Of a DNA stretch of 64,000 nucleotides, positions 36,329 to 43,953 are shown piece after piece (the first letter of the stretch is position 1; each line of letters starts with the position of its first letter). The notes below the pieces were generated by a model. The model was not told where the DNA came from. It did not search any database and was given only the letters and a program-made list of their open reading frames with translations. The translations under genes and the position numbers were made by a program. The DNA comes from Ignavibacteria bacterium. Lineage in GTDB: Bacteria > Bacteroidota > Ignavibacteria > Kapaibacteriales > UBA961. The stretch spans positions 1 to 64,000 of the forward strand of contig VGWD01000002.1 in NCBI GenBank assembly GCA_016873735.1. The letters run 5' to 3'.

Positions 36329-36474
36329 GAGATCTCACTCGTTGAGATTCTCATTTGTTGTGGTGGTGAAAAGGTGGGAAGGGGAGTGCCCTTTGACGAG
36401 TGGTGACGTCAAAGGGCATCTCACTTTTAAGCCATTTTGAAAAATATTTACAGTTTATTTTATCTGAGTGTTCA
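36329..36474 (+). promoter_or_regulatory. Structured 5' leader with competing helices
   Basis: About 145 nt separate the predicted transcription start from the ATG at 36475. Hairpin 1 (36329-36352) pairs GAGATCTCA with TGAGATTCTC (9 bp, one bulge). Hairpin 2 (36384-36422) pairs GAGTGCCCTTTGACG with CGTCAAAGGGCATCTC (15 bp, one bulge, 8-nt loop); a poor U-tract follows. The segment TGAGAT at 36343-36348 can pair either with ATCTCA at 36332-36337 or with ATCTCA at 36418-36423, so the two folds exclude each other. A purine-rich single strand (36360-36384) lies between. It matches no riboswitch class I recognise. Confidence 0.45.
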
Positions 36475-37773
36475 ATGAAATATCTCTTGATCCTTTCTGC
36501 ATTGTTGGCTTCCACCATCATGACTTTTGGTCATGACAAAGTACCGGGTGCTCCACAAAAGCAGCCTATTGCATTAGAGAATGCCAAAGTGTATACCATT
36601 ACTCAAGGCACCATAGAAGGTGCGACCATTGTCTTTGACAGAGGTAAAATTATTGCGGTCGGAAAAAATGTTGATATTCCTTCGAATGCCGAAGTGATCG
36701 ACTGTGCAGGGAAATCAATTTATCCCGGATTTATAGCAGCTGAATCCACATTGGGTCTCATAGAAATCGAAGCAGTTCGTTCAACAAGAGATAATATAGA
36801 ATCCGGACAGTATAATCCGAATGCAAAAGCAAGCACAGCATATAACCCTGATAGTGAAGTGATTCCAACAATCAGACATAATGGCGTTCTTATTGCGCAT
36901 ATAGTTCCTGAAGGTGGTAGTATTTCCGGCAAAAGTGCAATCATGCAATTGGATGGCTGGACAAAAGAAGACATATCGCTTCAACAGAATTATGCATTGA
37001 TTGTGAATATCCCTTATTTAGGCGTCAATTCAGCACCTTGGATCAGCAAAAGCGCTGATGAGCAAATCAAAGAAGCTGAAAATAATCTTCGTGAATTGAA
37101 AGCTTATATTGCAAAAGCGAAAATGTATTCTATTGCTGCACGCAATGGATTGGCGGAGAATGCTCAAGATATTCGCATGGAAGCCATGCGTCCTATTTTT
37201 GAGAAACAAATGCCTGTCATGTTTTCAGCTACCAACAAAGAACAAATTCTTGCTGCTCTGGAAATCATAGCAGAACATAAACTCAATGGCATTATTTCCG
37301 GTGCATCTGAGGCTCATTTGTGCTTGGAAGAATTGCAATTGTCGAGAGTTCCTATCATTCTGCCAAGAACACATTCTTTACCAAGAAATGATGATGCGGG
37401 TTTTGATGAACCATTTACATTGCCTTCCATATTGGAATCAGCCGGAATCAATTGGGCATTCACCGAATCATCCTTTTGGCAACAAAGAAATCTCCCATTC
37501 AATGCAGGTACATCAATTGCTTATGGCTTGAGTGAAGAAGCCGCCCTGCGTGGCTTAACAATCAATCCGGCATCCATTTTGGGAATTTCATCAAGAGTAG
37601 GATCATTGGATATCGGCAAAGATGCCACATTGTTTGTATCTTCAGGAAATGCTTTAGATGCTTTGACAAATCATGTTGAGCATGCATATATACAAGGAAA
37701 AAAAGTAGATCTTGAAAATAGACATACAGATCTTGCGAAAAAGTATCGAATGCGTTATCAGCAAATGAAATAA
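36475..37773 (+). CDS. Amidohydrolase-superfamily-like exported protein lacking metal ligands
   Basis: 432-residue protein with a signal peptide (MKYLLILSALLASTIMTFG) and the amidohydrolase frame: an N-terminal composite sandwich (TIVFDRGKIIAVGKNVDIP), the PGF turn before strand 1 (about residues 85-95) and a C-terminal LDIGKDATLFV sandwich strand. The HxH metal motif that should follow PGFID reads AAESTLGL, and no clear replacement His pair is seen, so it is likely a non-catalytic or unusual member. The ATG at 36475 starts the signal peptide; an in-frame extension from 36400 would run through the leader hairpin and is rejected. Probably periplasmic. Substrate or partner unknown. Confidence 0.78.
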   Translation: MKYLLILSALLASTIMTFGHDKVPGAPQKQPIALENAKVYTITQGTIEGATIVFDRGKIIAVGKNVDIPSNAEVIDCAGKSIYPGFIAAESTLGLIEIEAVRSTRDNIESGQYNPNAKASTAYNPDSEVIPTIRHNGVLIAHIVPEGGSISGKSAIMQLDGWTKEDISLQQNYALIVNIPYLGVNSAPWISKSADEQIKEAENNLRELKAYIAKAKMYSIAARNGLAENAQDIRMEAMRPIFEKQMPVMFSATNKEQILAALEIIAEHKLNGIISGASEAHLCLEELQLSRVPIILPRTHSLPRNDDAGFDEPFTLPSILESAGINWAFTESSFWQQRNLPFNAGTSIAYGLSEEAALRGLTINPASILGISSRVGSLDIGKDATLFVSSGNALDALTNHVEHAYIQGKKVDLENRHTDLAKKYRMRYQQMK

Positions 37774-37778
37774 CAAAA

Positions 37779-37806
37779 AAGCCCGATCAATATCGGGCTT
37801 TTGTTT
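37779..37806. terminator. Bidirectional terminator between the amidohydrolase-like gene and the Lon-like gene
   Basis: AAGCCCGAT and ATCGGGCTT form a 9-bp stem over a 4-nt loop, with T-runs on both strands (TTTTGTTTT on plus, TTTTTTG on minus). It serves the two convergent genes. Confidence 0.85.
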
Positions 37807-40268
37807 TATAAGGTCTTTTGTATCTGCAATGTGTGAGTGGTATATCTTCGCAATATGGCATTGGCTTCACCAAAGACACCATTGATATATTTGCCTTCTT
37901 CACTTAATTCACCGGATGGTTGACCCATCATGAGTTCCACTGCTTCTTCAATAGTTGAAATTGCATATATGTGAAAAGTCTTTGATTTCACGGCTTTGAT
38001 AATTTCTGGATCAAGCATGAGATCTTGAACATTCTTTGAAGGAATGACCACTCCTTGTTCGCCGGTCAATCCTTGTTCGAAGCAGAGTTCAAAAAATCCC
38101 ATTACTTTTTCATTGACGCCTCCGACGGCTTGAATATCTCCCTTTTGATTCATAGAACCGGTAATGGCAAGATGTTGTTTAACAGGAATTTTCGTGATTG
38201 CGCTTAGAAGAGCGATAACTTCGGCGGCAGTTGCACTATCACCGTCTATTCCGTCATAACTTTGTTCAAAGGCGATGGAAGCAGACATGGTAATGGGGAA
38301 TTGCTGGGCAAATCGTTCTCGCAAAAATCCTGATAATATCATGACCCCTTTATCATGAATATTTCCACTCATTTCTGATTCTCTTTCAATATTGATGATC
38401 CCAGAAGTGCCGATGCCAACACCTGCAGTAATGCGAGCGGGTTTTCCGAATGAAACCAATCCGGTATCATAAACCGTAAGACCATTGATTTGTCCGACTC
38501 TTTCGCCAGCGCACTCAATCATCAATGTGCCTCTTGTTATCTGCTCTTTGATTTTCTCATCAAGCATGTCATTTCTTCTACGACGTGCTTTTACGGCTTT
38601 CACCACATGTTTTCTTTCTACAAGTGAAGAACCATCTTTTCTTGCATAATATGTTGATTCACGTATCAAATCGGCTACATCACTGAATTGCATGGTGATT
38701 TTATGCTGCGTACCTGTATGTTGCACGCCCCATTCAATAATGGCAGCAACTCCTGTCTTCGTAAAATGTATCAGTGATTCCTGTTCAACCAATTGATGGA
38801 TGAAATGAGCATAATTATGCATCATCTCGCCGGTACGATGTGCCTCATAATCAAATTCAGCATTGACTTTGAAGATTTTCTTGAAATCCTCTTCGCCGAA
38901 ATAAAAACTATGATACACATCTGCATCACCAATCATGATTACTTTCACATTCAAATCAATTGCTTCAGGTTTCAACAATGTTTGAGAAATCTGAAAAAAA
39001 CTGTCTGCTGATTGAATCTCGAGTTTTCCATAAAGAAGTAGTCTTTTTAAAGCCGGCCATACACTTTCTTCAGTGAGAATATCCATTGCATTCACAATCA
39101 AATAACCTTGATCCGCCTTGAGGAGTGAACCAGATTTTATCTGAGAAAAATCGGTTTTCCAAAAACCTCTATTGTCAAAAACCTTTTCGATTGTTCCGAA
39201 GAGATTCGTGAATGAAGGTGTAGTTTCAACTATGACGGGTGCGGCATCGGTCAATGAATTATCCAGAATAACATTCACACTGTATTGTGCAAACTTTGCT
39301 TTGATGTCTTCATCGGTTGGTTTTTCTGTATCATCTTCTTCATTTCCCGTTCCGGGAAGAAATATGGCGAGATGTTCAAGTATATCACGTTCAAAAGCCT
39401 GCACATATGCCAATACTTGTTCAGATGAATAATTTTCCCGAACAAATTCCAAGGCACCTTTGACGATATTCGATACATTCGATTTGTCATATTCATTAAT
39501 CTTCTCTCGGAATTCCTGCATGAGCTTCATGCTTAATCGGCTAAGATTTTCAAGTTCTGTACGATGAATATGATATTGCGTTGTAAGTTCTTGTGCTTTT
39601 TTCTTTGTGATTTTCTTGCCACGAACAAGTGCATCCAGATCTGTTATCTTATATTCCTTTTTGTTTAGAATGATAAGTACATCGAATTCCATGAGTCCGA
39701 GCTCATTCTCAACTTGACCAAGCACAAAGCCGAGTGGTTTGATGCGTTCATTGAATTTGGTGATGAGTGATTGTTCAGAAGCACGATATCCTGCAATCAA
39801 TTCATTGCGTGGTTTTTGGAATGAATCTTCCTCGAACATTTGAGGAATACGTCTTTTCAAAAAGATCATTACATCATCGATCGCTTTTGCGAATAATTTT
39901 CCATGACCTTTTGGAAACTTCAATAATGTGGGATTGTCCGGATGAGAAAAATTGTGGACAAAACAATAATCATACACTATTGCTTTTGACACGCTCACTT
40001 GATCCAATATATGTTTGACGGTTGTCAATCTACCCGTGCCGCTTACTCCCGAAACAAAGACATTGAAGCCATATGAATGCAATTCAGCTCCAAGGGTTAT
40101 AGCTTCAATCGCTCGGTCTTGACCTACGATTCCTTTAAGCGGAGTCAGTTCTTTTGTTGAGGAAAATGTAAATATATGTTCAGGGCAAGTCCATGTCAAT
40201 TGATCATGTCTGAGTGCAGTAGCAAGGGAAGGAACTTTTTTGGGTGTTTTACTGTCTTGGTTTTTCAT
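37806..40268 (-). CDS. Lon-like ATP-dependent protease (AAA_32/S16 family)
   Basis: 820-residue Lon-related protease of the group with an N-terminal AAA_32 region. A degenerate P-loop GVSGTGRLTT lies near residue 74, a long helical insertion follows (about 150-310), and a Walker B-like segment LLKADQGYLIVNAMDIL comes before the S16 proteolytic domain. The catalytic dyad is intact: S678 in DGDSAT and K721 in GGVNEKVMG, spaced 43 residues as in canonical Lon. Family members degrade damaged or regulatory proteins in the cytoplasm. It is divergent from msrB, only 12 nt apart, so promoters lie inside coding sequence. Confidence 0.92.
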   Translation of the reverse strand: MKNQDSKTPKKVPSLATALRHDQLTWTCPEHIFTFSSTKELTPLKGIVGQDRAIEAITLGAELHSYGFNVFVSGVSGTGRLTTVKHILDQVSVSKAIVYDYCFVHNFSHPDNPTLLKFPKGHGKLFAKAIDDVMIFLKRRIPQMFEEDSFQKPRNELIAGYRASEQSLITKFNERIKPLGFVLGQVENELGLMEFDVLIILNKKEYKITDLDALVRGKKITKKKAQELTTQYHIHRTELENLSRLSMKLMQEFREKINEYDKSNVSNIVKGALEFVRENYSSEQVLAYVQAFERDILEHLAIFLPGTGNEEDDTEKPTDEDIKAKFAQYSVNVILDNSLTDAAPVIVETTPSFTNLFGTIEKVFDNRGFWKTDFSQIKSGSLLKADQGYLIVNAMDILTEESVWPALKRLLLYGKLEIQSADSFFQISQTLLKPEAIDLNVKVIMIGDADVYHSFYFGEEDFKKIFKVNAEFDYEAHRTGEMMHNYAHFIHQLVEQESLIHFTKTGVAAIIEWGVQHTGTQHKITMQFSDVADLIRESTYYARKDGSSLVERKHVVKAVKARRRRNDMLDEKIKEQITRGTLMIECAGERVGQINGLTVYDTGLVSFGKPARITAGVGIGTSGIINIERESEMSGNIHDKGVMILSGFLRERFAQQFPITMSASIAFEQSYDGIDGDSATAAEVIALLSAITKIPVKQHLAITGSMNQKGDIQAVGGVNEKVMGFFELCFEQGLTGEQGVVIPSKNVQDLMLDPEIIKAVKSKTFHIYAISTIEEAVELMMGQPSGELSEEGKYINGVFGEANAILRRYTTHTLQIQKTL

Positions 40269-40280
40269 ATTAAACCCTCA

Positions 40281-40775
40281 ATGAGATTCATGAAACTATT
40301 CATTTCATTATGTCTTAGTTTACTGTGCATTATTGGTTGCAATGCGCAAGATTCTACCAAAGTTCCACCTTCCAAGGCAGGAACTGTTAAAATCGTGAAA
40401 AGTGATTCAGCATGGAAAGAAGCTCTATCCTATGAGGACTATTGCATCATTCGTAAGAAAGGAACAGAAATTCCATTCACGGGTACTCTACTGTATAACT
40501 CAGAACCAGGTTCATATCATTGCAAAGCATGTGATCAATTGCTGTTTTCATCCGATGCAAAATTTGATTCTGGCACCGGATGGCCTTCCTTTTTTGAGCC
40601 TGCATCAAAGCAAGTTATTACTGAAATTGAAGACAAACGATACACATTCACAACATTTGAAGTCCTGTGTTCGGCTTGTGAGGCCCATTTGGGTCATGTA
40701 TTTGATGATGGCCCGAAACCAACAGGACTTCGATACTGCATCAATTCTGCTTCGATGATCTTCAAAAAGAAATAA
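40281..40775 (+). CDS. msrB: Peptide-methionine (R)-S-oxide reductase MsrB, lipoprotein
   Basis: MsrB repairs oxidised methionine (R-sulfoxide). 164 residues. A lipoprotein signal with lipobox LCIIGC (Cys about residue 18) implies a periplasmic, membrane-anchored enzyme. Zinc cysteines are present in CKAC and CSAC, and the catalytic Cys is C153 in GLRYCINSASM; SGTGWPSF and AHLGHVFDDGP are standard. The ATG at 40281 is chosen; the frame continues upstream inside the opposite gene. It is divergent from the Lon-like protease, a plausible protein-quality pairing. Confidence 0.95.
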   Translation: MRFMKLFISLCLSLLCIIGCNAQDSTKVPPSKAGTVKIVKSDSAWKEALSYEDYCIIRKKGTEIPFTGTLLYNSEPGSYHCKACDQLLFSSDAKFDSGTGWPSFFEPASKQVITEIEDKRYTFTTFEVLCSACEAHLGHVFDDGPKPTGLRYCINSASMIFKKK

Positions 40776-41765
40776 TCAAAGACCCAGATATCGTGCTTCT
40801 TGTTCTTCGGAAGGACCTGCTTTCAATGGTAGTCGTTCCGGATGTTCGTGAATCCACTCCAAGAGATCGCTGATGCTCTCATGCAATGGTCGAATTGTCA
40901 AACCAGCCTTTATTGCCTTTTCGCAATTTGTTCGATGAAATCCCCATAATCCGGGAATTGTGTCAGGTATCCATAATGGCAAATCATTCCACGGAATGAC
41001 GCCTTTTGCAAGAAGTGTTTCGTCCGATACCCAGTGAATGGTTAATGTATGCTCAAAGCAAGCCATGGATTCCGTCAAAATGTCTTCTACATGCCTTGCC
41101 GGCCCTGTCACATTATATTCCCCATTAAATCCGTTCTGAATGGCAAGAAGAGTGAAGACAGCCATATCTCGCACATCGATGAATTCCCATGCACTCGTAT
41201 TTGGATTTCCCGGTGCAAGCATAGTGCCATTAAGACTATGTTTCATTCCGCAACGAACAGGCCAATAGGTAAATCGATCAGTGGGATCATGGGGTCCGAT
41301 AAGAAGTCCAGGACGCAGAATGAGGGCTCCATCTGAAAAAAACTTCTTGATGATATCTTCGCAATGAGCTTTCATTGCTCCATAGTTCTCACCGGTCACT
41401 ATTGATTCTTCAGGCGAACAATATGCTCTTTTGCCGGATTCATCATTAGAGATTGACAAATCATCATATACAGACAATGTTGAGATAAAGCAATAGAGTG
41501 GAACATTATCAGAAAAGTACCGAGCTGATTGTTCCACAACCGAAGGCACATAACCGCATGTATCGATAATGCAATCAACTTGAAGTGTGTCCAAAAGATG
41601 AAGTTCTTTTTCGCGGTCACCAAGGATGATGTTCACACCTTCAGGAGCATATTCAGGATGTGTTTTCCCTCTATTGAACATGGTAATTGTATGGCCACCT
41701 TTTATTGCCTCTTCAATAATGGCCCTTCCTAGAAATTGTCTGCCGCCTATGATGAGAATATGCAT
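40776..41765 (-). CDS. NAD-dependent epimerase/dehydratase family protein
   Basis: Extended SDR, 329 residues. The nucleotide-binding N-terminus is MHILIIGGRQFLGRAI (GxxxFLG variant), followed by a Ser/Thr-rich active-site strand FISTLSVY, the catalytic-type Y-x3-K as YGAMK, and RPGLLIGPHDPTDRF. The closest style is the UDP-glucose 4-epimerase-like/isoflavone-reductase-like group (CSP41-like). The ATG at 41765 begins exactly at the Rossmann strand; a longer frame upstream is rejected. It ends adjacent to the msrB stop (convergent) and follows the esterase gene by 14 nt. Substrate unknown. Confidence 0.85.
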   Translation of the reverse strand: MHILIIGGRQFLGRAIIEEAIKGGHTITMFNRGKTHPEYAPEGVNIILGDREKELHLLDTLQVDCIIDTCGYVPSVVEQSARYFSDNVPLYCFISTLSVYDDLSISNDESGKRAYCSPEESIVTGENYGAMKAHCEDIIKKFFSDGALILRPGLLIGPHDPTDRFTYWPVRCGMKHSLNGTMLAPGNPNTSAWEFIDVRDMAVFTLLAIQNGFNGEYNVTGPARHVEDILTESMACFEHTLTIHWVSDETLLAKGVIPWNDLPLWIPDTIPGLWGFHRTNCEKAIKAGLTIRPLHESISDLLEWIHEHPERLPLKAGPSEEQEARYLGL

Positions 41766-41779
41766 GATATCCTTATGAT

Positions 41780-42724
41780 TCAATCCGCAAGGGATATATG
41801 ATGCAAGAGAAAAGACAAAGGTATATGCAATCGTGAGCGCCAAGCAAGTTCATTATGTTCGGCACCGTCATCTATCAGGGTTTGATAATTGGATACATCA
41901 TAACCGTGCTTAAGACTAAGCGCATTCATTCTATCGAGATACTGAAGATATTCTGCATCCAATCCCTCTGTACCACTATCAATGTAAATGCGCTTCTTTG
42001 CAAATGATGGAGGAATATGTTGATCCAGATAGGTGAGTATTGCCTTTGGAATGGTTGAGTCTTTTACAATCAAAGAACCAGGCCAATGTGTAGACAAACC
42101 TGCGATTCCTCCAAATAATTGTGGATATTCGCAGAGTGCATACAATGAAATCAGACCACCCATGCTTGATCCCATCAGAAAATTGTCTTGAGGATTATTG
42201 CTGGCAGAAAACATCTTTTCGATGAATGGTTTCAGTTCACTTGTGAGAAAAAGCAAATATTCATCAGCCATTGGATTGCCATTCAATTCTTTTTGCAAGA
42301 ACGCGTTTCGAACATCTTCAGGAATATGTGATAATGCTTTTTCAGGGAAATACTCAGATCGTCTTATTGTATCAATATTCCAAATACCAACGATGATTGC
42401 GGGACGTAATGAATCTTCATATTCATTCAATATCTCATCGATACCCCATTCCTGATGATTCCATGTGTGGGCATCATCAAAAAGCATTTGTCCATCATGC
42501 ATGTAAATCACGGGATAGGTCTGTTTTGGTGTATAACCATTTGGCAATAAAACATCAATTGTTCTTGATTTCACATGCATTGAAGGGAAATCAGTGAACC
42601 GCACAATCTTGCCATAGGCCACAGTTGATGAAGCCATTCCGGGGGATTCATCCGCTTGCATTGAATACAATGTGGATAATAACCCCAAAAGGATGGAGAT
42701 GAGTCTGTAAATCGATAGAAACAT
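41780..42724 (-). CDS. Exported alpha/beta-hydrolase of the putative esterase (Esterase D/enterochelin-esterase-like) family
   Basis: 314-residue hydrolase with an N-terminal signal-like helix (MFLSIYRLISILLGLL). Seen: YPVIYMHDGQMLFDD (oxyanion region), the nucleophile elbow MGSSMGGL (G-x-S-x-G), and a C-terminal acidic/His region DDGAEHNELAW that supplies the catalytic His. The family includes siderophore esterases and acyl-carbohydrate esterases. The ATG at 42724 is favoured because it starts the signal peptide and a TAATTTTG element lies just upstream (42730-42737, minus). An epimerase gene follows after 14 nt. Confidence 0.83.
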   Translation of the reverse strand: MFLSIYRLISILLGLLSTLYSMQADESPGMASSTVAYGKIVRFTDFPSMHVKSRTIDVLLPNGYTPKQTYPVIYMHDGQMLFDDAHTWNHQEWGIDEILNEYEDSLRPAIIVGIWNIDTIRRSEYFPEKALSHIPEDVRNAFLQKELNGNPMADEYLLFLTSELKPFIEKMFSASNNPQDNFLMGSSMGGLISLYALCEYPQLFGGIAGLSTHWPGSLIVKDSTIPKAILTYLDQHIPPSFAKKRIYIDSGTEGLDAEYLQYLDRMNALSLKHGYDVSNYQTLIDDGAEHNELAWRSRLHIPLSFLLHHISLAD

Positions 42725-42780
42725 GGGGGCAAAATTACTATTTTTAAGCATGATTTCATGCATATTCACATGTCAAGCCG

Positions 42781-43272
42781 GTGGATGAACATTCATTGTT
42801 TTATGAGGTTGTCCCAGGTTTGCTCTATGCAGGCGGTTGCCCTTGGGAAGAGTCCGCAGAGTATGGACTTTTTTCTGCTTTGATGTCTCTAGGAATACAT
42901 GATTTCATTACACTTAGAGATGATCTTGATATTGTTGAAGTTCAAGCGACAATGAAGAGTTCATATCCTGATATTTCCATACAACAATTTCCAATTATGG
43001 ACTTTTCCGTGCCTGAAGTTCATCAACTCAATTGTATACTTGATGCGATATTGAACCGGATTTCCTGTGGAAAGCCGATCTATGTTGGATGTGCGAAGGG
43101 GCTTGGAAGGACAGGGCTGATCATTGCTTGTTTTTTGTCTGTATATCATGGTCTTTCTGGCAAAGAAGGTTTGAAGCTCATGAATGAATTGAGAATGAAA
43201 GGGAAGTTTCATATCGATTCAGCTTCGCCGGAAACATCCGAGCAAGTACACTATATCATCAATGTTCAGTAG
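42781..43272 (+). CDS. Small tyrosine/dual-specificity phosphatase-like protein
   Basis: 163-residue cysteine-phosphatase fold. The P-loop reads VGCAKGLGRTGL: the catalytic Cys and Arg spacing (C-x5-R) and the following T are intact, but the His usually preceding the Cys is Gly. The WPD-type acid may be the Asp in FPIMDFSVPE (about residues 75-84). It starts with GTG at 42781 and no better start is seen. It is divergent from the esterase gene. It could dephosphorylate proteins, nucleotides or phosphoinositide-like compounds. Cytoplasmic by absence of a signal peptide. Confidence 0.75.
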   Translation: MDEHSLFYEVVPGLLYAGGCPWEESAEYGLFSALMSLGIHDFITLRDDLDIVEVQATMKSSYPDISIQQFPIMDFSVPEVHQLNCILDAILNRISCGKPIYVGCAKGLGRTGLIIACFLSVYHGLSGKEGLKLMNELRMKGKFHIDSASPETSEQVHYIINVQ

Positions 43273-43439
43273 CTCCTCAGGCCATGGCGATTGAAACAAT
43301 CAATGAATATCTTCGCATTTGTTCAGTATGTTCTTCATGCATAGTTCTACTTTTGACTGAACCCTTATCATGCTTGCGAGCTTCCTTTTAATCACCGGAA
43401 ACTCAGACTGTATCAACCATGTTATCAAGCCAAACATAT

Positions 43440-43949
43440 ATGAATGATAGAATCACAATATTCTTTGCTCTGCTATTGCTGCTGATTTCATGCAGCGAAG
43501 GTCTTGCACCCCCTGAACCTGAAGCAAAAGTGGGTCCGGGCTTATTGCGCGGAACAATCATCTATGTTGGTGGCAAAGATAATTGGATGCATGCTCCTGA
43601 TAGTGTTATTGCAGTTCGTGCTGCGGGATTTACCACCTATCCATTGCCGGATAGCGCGGGCATCGTCAATGAATTATTGGAGGGTAGGGCTATTATTTCC
43701 GGGTTCCAATCACTTCCATTATTCGTTGATTCGGCATCATTTGAAATTCCTATCCAGAAACCCCCAATGACTTTGCAGTATTTTGCAATTGCGCAGCAGA
43801 CATCCACAGACTTGAATGATCAGACAATCATCGGAGTCTATTCCGATAAACCGAACTTTGCTCCTTTGCCAATCACGATTGGATCCGGTGATACCGTGAA
43901 TATACGCATCATGGTAGACTTCAAGAATCTTCCACCACAGCCATTCTAA
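43440..43949 (+). CDS. Hypothetical lipoprotein upstream of TonB receptor
   Basis: 169-residue lipoprotein, signal with lipobox LLISC (Cys about residue 18) followed by SEG and a Pro/Glu linker. The rest looks like an all-beta domain (LLRGTIIYVGGKDNW, ending VNIRIMVDFKNLPPQPF). Family not recognised. An earlier ATG at 43419 would add seven residues. It lies 4 nt before the TonB receptor gene, which itself overlaps a T9SS-tagged phosphatase, so it is probably a surface or periplasmic accessory of that system. Confidence 0.7.
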   Translation: MNDRITIFFALLLLLISCSEGLAPPEPEAKVGPGLLRGTIIYVGGKDNWMHAPDSVIAVRAAGFTTYPLPDSAGIVNELLEGRAIISGFQSLPLFVDSASFEIPIQKPPMTLQYFAIAQQTSTDLNDQTIIGVYSDKPNFAPLPITIGSGDTVNIRIMVDFKNLPPQPF

Positions 43950-43953
43950 TCAT

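Noticed and set aside
36400-36474. Upstream extension of the amidohydrolase-like gene
   Set aside because: It would translate the leader hairpin; the signal peptide begins at 36475.
43273-43439. Cobalamin riboswitch before the TonB receptor at 43954
   Set aside because: No B12-box or other conserved cobalamin-aptamer block is visible.
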